A DNA stretch of 12,104 nt from Rhodospirillales bacterium. Its GTDB lineage: Bacteria; Pseudomonadota; Alphaproteobacteria; Rhodospirillales; JAPHTL01. The translations under genes were made by a program, and so were the position numbers. Below, one piece after another: positions 1 through 6,548 of this stretch (positions are counted from its first letter, which is position 1; every line of letters starts with the position of its first letter). The stretch lies in the NCBI GenBank assembly GCA_026193355.1, contig JAPHTL010000033.1:1-12104 (forward strand). Reading direction: 5' to 3'. The notes below the pieces were generated by a model. It was given only the letters and a program-made list of their open reading frames with translations. It was not told where the DNA came from and ran no database searches.

Positions 1-820
1 AGACACCCGCCACCGGGTAACTGCGCCGGATGCGCGGATCAAGCGCAGCCATCACCGCCGTCGCCCAGCCCCCGGCGGACAGTCCAATCATGTCGATGGT
101 CTTGTAACGGAAACTTTCAAGCGCGTAATTGATCGCAACGACAACTGGTTCAAAATGGGCCTGAGGGTTTTCGACGCTGCCCTTCCAGCTTTTCCCCTCG
201 CCCTGCACGACCGTCGTATCGCCGTAACCGACGAGGTTGAACGCCATCACCGCGTAGCCCCGTCCGATCAGCCGTTCTATGTGGCGATGCTGGTCGTGGT
301 AGGTGCCCGCAAACCCATGATGATAGATAACAAGCCTGCCGTTGCCTTCCTTGGGGCGGAAGTGAGCGAAGCTGGGGGAATGCCCCTCATGGACGGCGAC
401 AAACACCTGATCGATCCCGGCAAGGTTTTCGATCCCCCTGTACAAAGGCAAGGCGCAGGCGAGTGAGCGCCGCAAGACCGGTTCCTTGTCCGGATCAGGG
501 CACTCGCCCATCTTCCTGTCGAAATCCTTGATAATCCTTATGGGCTGTTCGCGGAACGGCAAGCCGTGTCTTTCCCATATCGCTGCGGCCAGCAGGGCGC
601 GGTGGCGGCCGATCTCTGGCTCGGAACGAATCTGCATGATGGAAAGGGGATCTATTTTCGCAAGGCGCGGATCAATCCTGTCGTATTGATAAACATCATC
701 CGCCGACCAACGCTTGAAATCGATCCGGGTGTGGTCCCAATACAGCAGAAATGTCCCGATCCCGGCAAATCCGGCAATCAGGGCAATAACCGCCACCACC
801 CGATCCAGCACCCGAAACAT
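1..820 (-). CDS. Membrane-anchored alpha/beta hydrolase, C-terminus cut by window edge
   Basis: An uninterrupted minus-strand reading frame gives 273 visible residues and then runs off the left edge. The start ATG at 820-818 is preceded by GGGGAG eight bases upstream, a good ribosome binding site. Residues 8-28 form one hydrophobic segment (VVAVIALIAGFAGIGTFLLYW), so the protein is probably anchored in the inner membrane by its N-terminus with the rest exported. The hydrolase core begins near residue 162. HHGF at 167-170 matches the oxyanion-hole region, and GLSAG at 246-250 is a nucleophile elbow with Ser248 as the likely catalytic serine. The catalytic acid and histidine would lie beyond the edge. 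The family covers esterases, lipases and peptidases, and the substrate cannot be read from sequence. The gene diverges from a carbamoyltransferase, which may hint at work on the same glycan or metabolite. The fold call is firm and the substrate is unknown. Confidence 0.85.
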   Translation of the reverse strand, partial: MFRVLDRVVAVIALIAGFAGIGTFLLYWDHTRIDFKRWSADDVYQYDRIDPRLAKIDPLSIMQIRSEPEIGRHRALLAAAIWERHGLPFREQPIRIIKDFDRKMGECPDPDKEPVLRRSLACALPLYRGIENLAGIDQVFVAVHEGHSPSFAHFRPKEGNGRLVIYHHGFAGTYHDQHRHIERLIGRGYAVMAFNLVGYGDTTVVQGEGKSWKGSVENPQAHFEPVVVAINYALESFRYKTIDMIGLSAGGWATAVMAALDPRIRRSYPVAGV

Positions 821-971
821 CACCCAAACTCCCCACAGTCCGAAGGCCTGACGAACCAGTTGGCCACCTTAGCACAGAGGGGACCGTAGAGGGGAACCCG
901 GTGACAGGTGTTTGCAAAAGCCTTCCGCCATGCTAGTTCCTTCGGACCTGAAGAACACAGTCCGGGTCGTC
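821..971. promoter_or_regulatory. Divergent intergenic region with short direct and inverted repeats
   Basis: This 151-base gap separates the divergent hydrolase and carbamoyltransferase genes, so it must hold the promoters of both unless the carbamoyltransferase starts earlier (912 or 930). Visible structure: AGAGGGGA twice in tandem at 876-883 and 888-895 (12-base period); a nine-base inverted repeat GTCCGAAGG (838-846) / CCTTCGGAC (939-947); and CACAGTCCG as a direct repeat at 834-842 and 956-964, one copy just before each start codon. These could be binding sites for one regulator of both genes. I see no convincing -35/-10 pair. Confidence 0.35.
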
Positions 972-2690
972 ATGATCATTCTTTCCCTTCATACGGGGTA
1001 CCACGACGGAACGGCGGCGCTTTTCGACGATTACGATCTTCTGGCCGCCGTACAACTCGAACGCCTGACGCGCAAGAAGGGCGATGGCGGCGGTATCCCC
1101 GAACCGACCATCGACGAGGTCCTTGGCATTGCGGGGCTCTGCCGTAGCGACATAGATGTGGTGGTTCTTTCCCGCGCTTCCTTTCCTGCTCACTACTACC
1201 ATGCCGGAACAATCAAACGCATCGAGACCAGCCTCCACAGAATGATGGGCCGGGAAAAACTGAGGGACATGTGTTCCCAGCTACAGCGGCGCGGCATGGC
1301 TGAAGCGGAATCGATCTTCCGCAGCGACATCTTTCTCGCGGACCACGGATTTCGCCCCGACGCCAGGGTTGCATTCTCGAATCATCATCTGGCGCACGCG
1401 CTGTCGTCCCTGTTCTACACAGATTGGGACGAAGCGCTGCTCTACACCGCCGACGGCTGCGGAGACAACGTCCATTACAGCCACCGCATCCTCAAGGACG
1501 GCAAACTGACCTGCCTTTTCGGTGATGATGAAAGCCTGCTGGCGAAGCGACGGGTGGACAGCCTCGGCCTCGCCTATGGATATGCGACGCAGGCCTTGGG
1601 GTACCGCATGAACCGGCACGAGGGGAAACTGACGGGCCTTGCCGCCTACGGACAACCTTCTCTGGCCGATGCCATCGGCGGGCACTTCGTCGTGGATGAT
1701 ATGGGACGCATCAACAGCGACTTCGACAGCGATGCGGCCATGCGGCAGGAAATTTTCCGCCTTGCCCATGGTGCGGAACCGGCCGATGTCGCCGCATCGA
1801 TCCAGCAGGTGCTGGAAGACAAGATACTCGCCTCCGTCACCCGCATTCTCAAGAACCATCCCGTACGCCGTCTTGGCCTTGCCGGCGGTGTTTTCGCCAA
1901 CGTTCGCCTGAATCGTTTGCTTTGCGAGTCGACAGCCACCGACGAGACCTTCATCTTTCCCGGTATGGGGGATGAAGGCATCACGGTAGGCGGCGCATTG
2001 CAATTCCTGATGGAGCGAGACGGCCTTGAGTCATGGCTCGGAAGCCGGCGGCGCCTAAAAACCGTTTATCTGGGGCGCGACTACAACAACCACATAAATT
2101 CAACCCTTGCCGGAGACCTCGATGTGGAGGCCGTTGCCGGCTCGCCGGTTGAGGTAACGGCGGAACTACTGGCGACAGGCAAGGCCGGCGCCATTTACGA
2201 AGGGCGTATGGAATTCGGGCCACGCGCACTTGGCGCCCGCAGCATCATTGCCAGCCCCATAGATTCAGGGATCAATCAATCGCTGAACGACCGGCTGCAA
2301 CGGACAGAGTTCATGCCCTTCGCGCCCTATGTGCTGGAAGAGGACGCCGAAGACGTTTTCGACATAACCGATGCCAACCGCTATGCCGCGCGGTTTATGA
2401 CCATCACGACGGCGGTCAAGGACACCTGGCGTGAGCGTATTCCTGCGGTCGTCCACGTTGACGGCACCGCACGCCCCCAGATCGTACGGCGCGAAGACAA
2501 CCCGCTTTACGCTGATATTCTTGCAGCCTTCAAGGCGCGCACCGGCCTGTCGGTTCTGGTCAACACCAGCTTCAATGCACACGAGGAACCAATCATCAAC
2601 ACGCCGGAGGAATGTCTAAGGGCGTTATTGCACGACCGCGTCGACTTCATAACGACGGCCAAGGCGGTCTACCGGCGAAAAACCGGCTAA
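972..2690 (+). CDS. NodU/CmcH-family O-carbamoyltransferase
   Basis: This 572-residue protein has the full two-domain plan of the NodU/CmcH/TobZ family. These enzymes use carbamoyl phosphate and ATP to make carbamoyl-adenylate and then transfer the carbamoyl group to a hydroxyl of a sugar, Nod factor or antibiotic. The N-terminal Kae1-like ASKHA domain starts with MIILSLHTGYHDGTAAL. It has a metal-binding HxxxH at His138/His142, DGCGD at 161-165, RHEGKLTGLAAYG at 215-227, LAGGVFANVRLN at 303-314 and GMGDEGITVGGA at 331-342. The C-terminal transferase domain has GRMEFGPRALGARSI (411-425), MPFAPYVLEE (448-457) and LVNTSFN (529-535). The ATG at 972 fits the family N-terminus, but it has no clear ribosome binding site. 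ATG 930 and TTG 912 are in frame upstream. No glycosyltransferase or polyketide gene is visible, so the acceptor is unknown. The length and motifs suggest an active enzyme. Confidence 0.93.
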   Translation: MIILSLHTGYHDGTAALFDDYDLLAAVQLERLTRKKGDGGGIPEPTIDEVLGIAGLCRSDIDVVVLSRASFPAHYYHAGTIKRIETSLHRMMGREKLRDMCSQLQRRGMAEAESIFRSDIFLADHGFRPDARVAFSNHHLAHALSSLFYTDWDEALLYTADGCGDNVHYSHRILKDGKLTCLFGDDESLLAKRRVDSLGLAYGYATQALGYRMNRHEGKLTGLAAYGQPSLADAIGGHFVVDDMGRINSDFDSDAAMRQEIFRLAHGAEPADVAASIQQVLEDKILASVTRILKNHPVRRLGLAGGVFANVRLNRLLCESTATDETFIFPGMGDEGITVGGALQFLMERDGLESWLGSRRRLKTVYLGRDYNNHINSTLAGDLDVEAVAGSPVEVTAELLATGKAGAIYEGRMEFGPRALGARSIIASPIDSGINQSLNDRLQRTEFMPFAPYVLEEDAEDVFDITDANRYAARFMTITTAVKDTWRERIPAVVHVDGTARPQIVRREDNPLYADILAAFKARTGLSVLVNTSFNAHEEPIINTPEECLRALLHDRVDFITTAKAVYRRKTG

Positions 2691-2713
2691 CCTCTTCCTG
2701 CGCCTATCCGCGA

Positions 2714-3055
2714 TCAGACGATTTCCAGAACCTTCTCCGGTGGACGACCGAGGCGCGCGACGTTACCCGAAACCACGATCGGTCGTTCAATGACAACGGG
2801 GTTGGCGGCCATACCCTTGATCAGCGCCGCTTCCGACAATGCCGGATCGTCGAGCCCCGCTTCCTTCGCCTCTTTCTTGCGCAGAAGATCGCGCGGGCTT
2901 ATCCCCAGTTTGGACAGGATTTCCTTCAGTTCCTTTTCCGACGGCGGATTGTTCAGGTATTCAACGACTTCGGGTTCAATGCCTTTCCCGCGAAGAATTT
3001 CGAGGGTTTGGCGGGACTTGCTGCAACGTGGATTGTGATAGATGGTTACGCTCAT
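2714..3055 (-). CDS. arsC: ArsC-family (thioredoxin-fold) arsenate reductase-like protein
   Basis: This 113-residue cytoplasmic protein matches the glutaredoxin-coupled ArsC family over its whole length (usually 112-141 residues). ArsC reduces arsenate to arsenite through a cysteine-arsenate intermediate. YHNPRCSKSR at 6-15 carries the catalytic Cys11. The three arginines that bind arsenate in the E. coli plasmid R773 enzyme have counterparts in LLRKK (Arg59), ERPIVV (Arg91) and LGRPPEKV (Arg104). Keeping all of them favours true ArsC over the Spx/YffB relatives. I chose the ATG at 3055-3053 because family members start MS.ITIYHNPRC; the open frame runs 65 codons further upstream, but that part does not resemble the family. 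No arsR, arsB or acr3 is nearby, so this is a solitary chromosomal copy and its role in arsenic resistance is not certain. It converges on the carbamoyltransferase with a 23-base gap and no obvious terminator. Confidence 0.88.
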   Translation of the reverse strand: MSVTIYHNPRCSKSRQTLEILRGKGIEPEVVEYLNNPPSEKELKEILSKLGISPRDLLRKKEAKEAGLDDPALSEAALIKGMAANPVVIERPIVVSGNVARLGRPPEKVLEIV

Positions 3056-3183
3056 TGTTTCGGCCTGCTTGCTCCATGATTCTGTTTTGTCGTGTTCAGG
3101 AACAATGTGAGGATGCGCGCCGACTTTGGCAAGACATGCGAATGCGGGGGCCTTGATGCCCATCAAAAGCGGAACGGGGAACG
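3056..3183. promoter_or_regulatory. Divergent arsC / thioesterase intergenic region
   Basis: This 128-base gap must contain the promoters of both divergent genes. It has a 12-base palindrome of form TGTTC-AG-GAACA at 3093-3104, about 40 bases before the arsC start, which could be an operator. It does not match the usual ArsR site or the alphaproteobacterial LexA box (GTTC repeated directly with a seven-base gap). Palindromes this short are expected by chance in a region of this size. No strong -35/-10 pair is evident. Confidence 0.25.
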
Positions 3184-3714
3184 ATGACGGACGAAAAGAA
3201 CACCAAGACACGAACCTATGAATGGGAATGCCCGAACGCCAACGCCGCATCGGGCCATGACCTTACGGGACTGGAATTCCTGCGCGCCCTGATCGACGGC
3301 AAGATCCCCGCCCCGCCCATGGCCCGCACCATGGATTTCAGGCTCGACACCGTCGGGGAAGGGTTGGCCGTGTTCCGTTCCACACCGGCCGAATTCCACT
3401 ACAACCCCATAGGCACGGTGCACGGCGGGTACCTGGGCACCCTGCTTGATTCCGCCATGGGTTGCGCGGTGCATACCACGCTCAAGGCCGGTGAAGGCTA
3501 TACGACACTGGAGTTCAAGGTGAATCTGGTACGCCCGATGACCGCGGAAACCGGTCCCATACGCTGCGAAGGCCGCATCCTGCACCGCGGCTCGCGCATG
3601 GCGACGGCGGAAGGGCGTGTGATCGACGAGGCGGGGAAGGTATTCGCCCACGGCAGCACCACCTGCATGATCTTCGAAACCTGGGGCCACCGCGAACGGT
3701 CGAAGAAGACCTAG
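3184..3714 (+). CDS. PaaI-family hotdog-fold acyl-CoA thioesterase
   Basis: This 176-residue protein is of the PaaI/4HBT hotdog class, which hydrolyses acyl-CoA or aryl-CoA thioesters in the cytoplasm. The diagnostic segment is NPIGTVHGGYLGTLLDSAMG (74-93), with the HGG motif at 80-82 followed by the helix carrying Asp89, the usual acidic catalytic or water-positioning residue. The paired strand TLEFKVNLVRPM (108-119) and the later RILHRGSRMATAEGRV (131-146) complete the fold. About 45 N-terminal residues precede the hotdog core, a common extension in alphaproteobacterial members. The start ATG follows ACGGGGA, a reasonable ribosome binding site. The stop overlaps the stop of recX on the other strand in the bases CTAG (3711-3714). 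No phenylacetate genes are present, so the physiological substrate is unknown; detoxification of stalled CoA thioesters is one possibility. Confidence 0.88.
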   Translation: MTDEKNTKTRTYEWECPNANAASGHDLTGLEFLRALIDGKIPAPPMARTMDFRLDTVGEGLAVFRSTPAEFHYNPIGTVHGGYLGTLLDSAMGCAVHTTLKAGEGYTTLEFKVNLVRPMTAETGPIRCEGRILHRGSRMATAEGRVIDEAGKVFAHGSTTCMIFETWGHRERSKKT

Positions 3715-4325
3715 GCGTCGGGATCGGCCGCCTCGGCCAGCATCGCTTCAAGATCGGTAATCGTCTCGGCATCCATCACCCGACGCGCGGTCTGGAAATC
3801 AAACCCCGCCCGGGCGAACGCCGCCATTTCCCTGTCGCGGCGGCGGCGCTCTTCCTCTTCGTCGCCGGGCGGTGCTGTGCGAAATGGACCAAGCCGGCGC
3901 CGACGGGCCAGCGTCACCGCCCCCGAAAGTTCGGTGTCTCCGACCTCCTCTTCCAGTGAGGCAAGCCCTCGGTCAACATCGGCCTCATCGACGCCTTTTT
4001 CACGGAGGCGGGCGCGTATCGCCCTTTCCCCGGCGCCGCGTCGGTTAAGGGCGCGAACACGCATTTCCGCATAGGCCGCATCGTCCAGATAACCCAGATC
4101 GCCAAAACGGACGAGCAGCGCCTCGACCATGGCGGCCCCCTGGTCAGGGTCGGTATCGTGGTGAAGAACGGAACGCTCCACCTTGCGCATCAGAATCCGA
4201 CGCAGGTTGGCGGTCGATGTCGAAAATCTCTGGAGGTAATGCAGCGCCGAATTCTCAAGATACTTCGGCGTCGCCTTGCGCGGCGCGCGCCGTGTTTTTC
4301 CCTTGTTTTCGCTCTCATCACTCAT
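3711..4325 (-). CDS. recX: RecX family regulator of RecA
   Basis: This 204-residue protein resembles RecX, a helical-repeat protein that binds inside the groove of RecA filaments and limits their growth. The first repeat is YLENSALHYLQRFSTSTANL (22-41) with the following LRRILMRKV. The second is FGDLGYLDDAAYAEMRVRAL (74-93), followed by GERAIRARLREKGVDEADVD (99-118). The third is degraded, LARRRRLGPFR (139-149) and FARAGFDFQTARRVM (170-184), and is split by a very charged insert (GDEEEERRRRDRE, 154-166). The first 20 residues are basic and probably disordered. The start ATG at 4325 has GGGCAGG directly before it, closer than ideal. recA is not in the window and I see no LexA-type box upstream. 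The gene diverges from the ABC permease and is convergent with the thioesterase, sharing stop-codon bases with it. Confidence 0.85.
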   Translation of the reverse strand: MSDESENKGKTRRAPRKATPKYLENSALHYLQRFSTSTANLRRILMRKVERSVLHHDTDPDQGAAMVEALLVRFGDLGYLDDAAYAEMRVRALNRRGAGERAIRARLREKGVDEADVDRGLASLEEEVGDTELSGAVTLARRRRLGPFRTAPPGDEEEERRRRDREMAAFARAGFDFQTARRVMDAETITDLEAMLAEAADPDA

Positions 4326-4437
4326 CCTGCCCGTAAAATGGCATATCCCGTTGCAGCAAGCGAGAGGCGGACGGTTTCTTCGCTACAGATTTTCCTGTAT
4401 TGAAGGAATTGCACCATCCCAAAAGGACGCAGCGAGA
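4326..4437. promoter_or_regulatory. Divergent recX / ABC permease intergenic region
   Basis: This 112-base gap separates two divergent starts. Its one visible structure is a five-base-pair dyad, TACAG-attttc-CTGTA at 4384-4399. The arms are the reverse arrangement of the enterobacterial LexA box (CTGT...ACAG), and no GTTC/GAAC pair of the alphaproteobacterial type is present. Promoter positions cannot be assigned with confidence. Confidence 0.25.
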
Positions 4438-5262
4438 ATGAACGACCAGCGAACGACGACGCCCGGCGCCGAGCCCCCCCGAATGGAGCCAATCCCGATG
4501 TCCAACTTCATCGGGGCGTGGACGCTCTATAGCCGGGAGGTGATGCGGTTCCTCAAGGTTTATACGCAGACCGTCATGGCCCCTGTGGCCACGACTCTTC
4601 TTTTCCTGGCCGTCTTCTCCCTGGCCGTCGGACGCGCCGTCGAGACCATACACGGCGTTCCTTTTATCGAATTTCTGGCCCCGGGCCTGATCATCATGGC
4701 GATGACCCAGAACGCATTCGCCAACACGTCGTCGTCGCTGGTCATATCCAAGGTGCAGGGAAACATCGTCGACACCCTCATGCCGCCGTTGAGCGCGCAT
4801 GAACTGACGCTCGGCTTCGCCCTTGGCGGCGCGACCCGCGGCGTCGTGGTCGGACTGGTCGTTGCAGCGGCAATGTGGCTGTTCGTGGATTTCAAGGTCC
4901 ATGACATCCGGTTCATTCTCTACCACGGCTTTTCAGCAGGCCTGCTGCTGGCCCTGCTTGGCGTCATGGCCGGAATCTGGTCGGAAAAATTCGATCACAT
5001 CGCCGCCGTGACCAACTTCATCGTAACCCCTCTGGCGTTTTTGTCCGGCACCTTCTATTCGATCGACCGACTGCCGGAAGGGGCGCAGTTCGCCGCCCAC
5101 CTCAATCCGTTTTTCTACATGATCGACGGATTCCGCTATGGCTTCATTGGCAGCGCCGACGGTTCGCTCGGCCTGGGGATCGTGGTTCTGGGGGGTGTCA
5201 ATGCATGCCTCTGGTTTATCTGCTACGCCATGTTTCGCAGGGGTTACAAACTGAAGGCCTAG
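4438..5262 (+). CDS. ABC-2 type transporter permease (YadH/NodJ-like)
   Basis: This 274-residue inner-membrane protein has about six hydrophobic segments, near 46-66, 76-96, 126-150, 159-181, 187-207 and 245-266. This is the layout of ABC-2 exporter permeases such as YadH and NodJ. The family signature sits around residues 178-236: AGIWSEKFDHIA, then FLSGTFYSIDRLPEG, then LNPFFYMIDGFRYGF. Such permeases pair with a separate ATPase to export polysaccharides, lipids, drugs or haem, but no ATPase gene lies next to it here. I chose ATG 4438, which has AAAGGA ten bases upstream. ATG 4498 (MSNFIGAWTLYSREV) has GGAG at good spacing and gives 254 residues, closer to the 256 of E. coli YadH. The first 20 residues are polar, proline-rich and poorly constrained. 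The substrate is unknown. Confidence 0.9.
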   Translation: MNDQRTTTPGAEPPRMEPIPMSNFIGAWTLYSREVMRFLKVYTQTVMAPVATTLLFLAVFSLAVGRAVETIHGVPFIEFLAPGLIIMAMTQNAFANTSSSLVISKVQGNIVDTLMPPLSAHELTLGFALGGATRGVVVGLVVAAAMWLFVDFKVHDIRFILYHGFSAGLLLALLGVMAGIWSEKFDHIAAVTNFIVTPLAFLSGTFYSIDRLPEGAQFAAHLNPFFYMIDGFRYGFIGSADGSLGLGIVVLGGVNACLWFICYAMFRRGYKLKA

Positions 5263-5281
5263 GCCGTCACCGCAATCAACA

Positions 5282-5310
5282 TTGACAGAAACGCCAAGGA
5301 TTCTCATACT
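5282..5310 (+). promoter_or_regulatory. Sigma-70-like promoter for argD-argF-hslO
   Basis: A perfect -35 box TTGACA (5282-5287) is followed by a 17-base spacer and CATACT (5305-5310, four of six matches to TATAAT). The predicted transcript would start near 5317 and leave a leader of about 58 bases before argD. The site lies in the 112-base gap after the permease stop, so the arginine genes are probably transcribed independently of the permease. It also argues against any argD start upstream of about 5317. I see no clear arginine-repressor box. Confidence 0.6.
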
Positions 5311-5374
5311 CTCCCGCTTTTCCCGGGCCGGTTGGCGCTTTGTCGAAGCCGAAGGGAGAATGGGAGAAGCATTC

Positions 5375-6547
5375 ATGATCACGCCCGTTATGCCGACCTA
5401 CGCGCGGTACGACGTCGCTTTCGTCAAAGGCGAAGGCGCGTACCTTTACGCGGAAGACGGACGGCGCTACCTGGACTTCGGTTCCGGCGTGGCGGTAACG
5501 GCGCTTGGCCATGCTCATCCCCACCTGGTCGCCGCCCTGACGGAACAGGCAGGAAAGGTCTGGCATACGTCGAACCTTTTCCACATTCCCGACCAGGAAC
5601 GGCTTGCCCGGCGCCTGACGGCCGCCAGCTTCGCCGACACCGCGTTTTTCTGCAATTCTGGCGCAGAAGCCCTTGAAGGCGCGATCAAGATCGCCCGCAA
5701 GTACCAAAGCGCGACCGGTCATCCCGAACGCTTCCGCATGATCACTTTCGAAGGCGCGTTCCACGGGCGCACCCTGGCGACTCTGGCCGCCGGGGGACAG
5801 GCCAAGCACCTCGCCGGCTTCGGACCGAAGGTCGATGGCTTCGATCAGGTCACGTTTGGCAATCTGAACGAGACCCGCGCCGCCATCGGCCCCGAAACGG
5901 CCGGTATTCTCGTCGAACCGATCCTCGGCGAAGGCGGCGTGTACCCGGCGGTTGCCGACTTCCTGCGCGGACTTCGCGCCGCAGCGGACGAATTCGGCCT
6001 GCTTCTCATTTTCGATGAAGTGCAGACCGGCATGGGCCGCACGGGAACCCTGTTCGCCCATCAGGCCGCCGACGTCGCACCCGACGTGATGGCATTGGCC
6101 AAGGGGCTGGGTGGTGGCTTCCCCATCGGCGCGATTCTGGCCACCGAAAAGGCCGCCATCGGCATGACGCCGGGAACCCACGGCAGCACGTTCGGCGGCA
6201 ATCCGCTGGCGAGCGCGGTCGCCAATGCGGTCCTTGATATTGTCGAAGGCGATGGATTTCTCGACCATGTCCGGGAGGTTGCAGCCTATCTGCGGGCTGG
6301 TCTGGAGAAACTGGCGGCGTCCAATCCGAAAATCATCAAGTGCGTTCGTGGCGAAGGCCTTCTTTTGGGGGTGGAATGCGTTGTTCCCAATGGCGATCTG
6401 GTGAAACGCGCCCTCGATAACGGTCTGGTGACCATCGTAGCCGGCGGAAACGTGGTAAGACTTCTGCCGCCGCTGATTATTGAAAAACATCACGTGGACG
6501 AGGCGCTGGAAATTCTTGCGCGGTCGTGCGCTGAACTGGCGAATTGA
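5375..6547 (+). CDS. argD: Acetylornithine aminotransferase
   Basis: This 390-residue class III PLP aminotransferase has the usual length for ArgD. It converts N-acetylglutamate semialdehyde plus glutamate to N-acetylornithine and 2-oxoglutarate; ArgD can also act as succinyl-diaminopimelate aminotransferase in lysine synthesis. Visible motifs: LDFGSGVAVTALGHAHP (33-49), NSGAEALEGAIKIARKY (94-110) for the cofactor phosphate, FHGRTLATL (129-137), EPILGEGGV (181-189), FDEVQTGMGRTG (213-224) with Asp214 contacting the pyridine nitrogen, LAKGLGGGFPIGA (241-253) with Lys243 as the Schiff-base lysine, and HGSTFGGNP (269-277). The ATG at 5375 follows GGAGAA seven bases upstream and gives the family N-terminus MITPVMPTYARYDVAF. 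The frame is open back to 5282, but that stretch overlaps the predicted promoter. argF begins one base after the stop (TGACATG), so the two are translationally coupled. Confidence 0.95.
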   Translation: MITPVMPTYARYDVAFVKGEGAYLYAEDGRRYLDFGSGVAVTALGHAHPHLVAALTEQAGKVWHTSNLFHIPDQERLARRLTAASFADTAFFCNSGAEALEGAIKIARKYQSATGHPERFRMITFEGAFHGRTLATLAAGGQAKHLAGFGPKVDGFDQVTFGNLNETRAAIGPETAGILVEPILGEGGVYPAVADFLRGLRAAADEFGLLLIFDEVQTGMGRTGTLFAHQAADVAPDVMALAKGLGGGFPIGAILATEKAAIGMTPGTHGSTFGGNPLASAVANAVLDIVEGDGFLDHVREVAAYLRAGLEKLAASNPKIIKCVRGEGLLLGVECVVPNGDLVKRALDNGLVTIVAGGNVVRLLPPLIIEKHHVDEALEILARSCAELAN

Positions 6548-6548
6548 C

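Noticed and set aside
2672..2686. CCGG-N7-CCGG at the end of the carbamoyltransferase gene as a terminator
   Set aside because: The stem is only four base pairs and no T-run follows on either strand.
3056..3250. An N-terminal extension of ArsC using the longer open frame
   Set aside because: The extra 65 residues do not resemble the family, would overlap the thioesterase gene, and the internal start gives the standard ArsC N-terminus.
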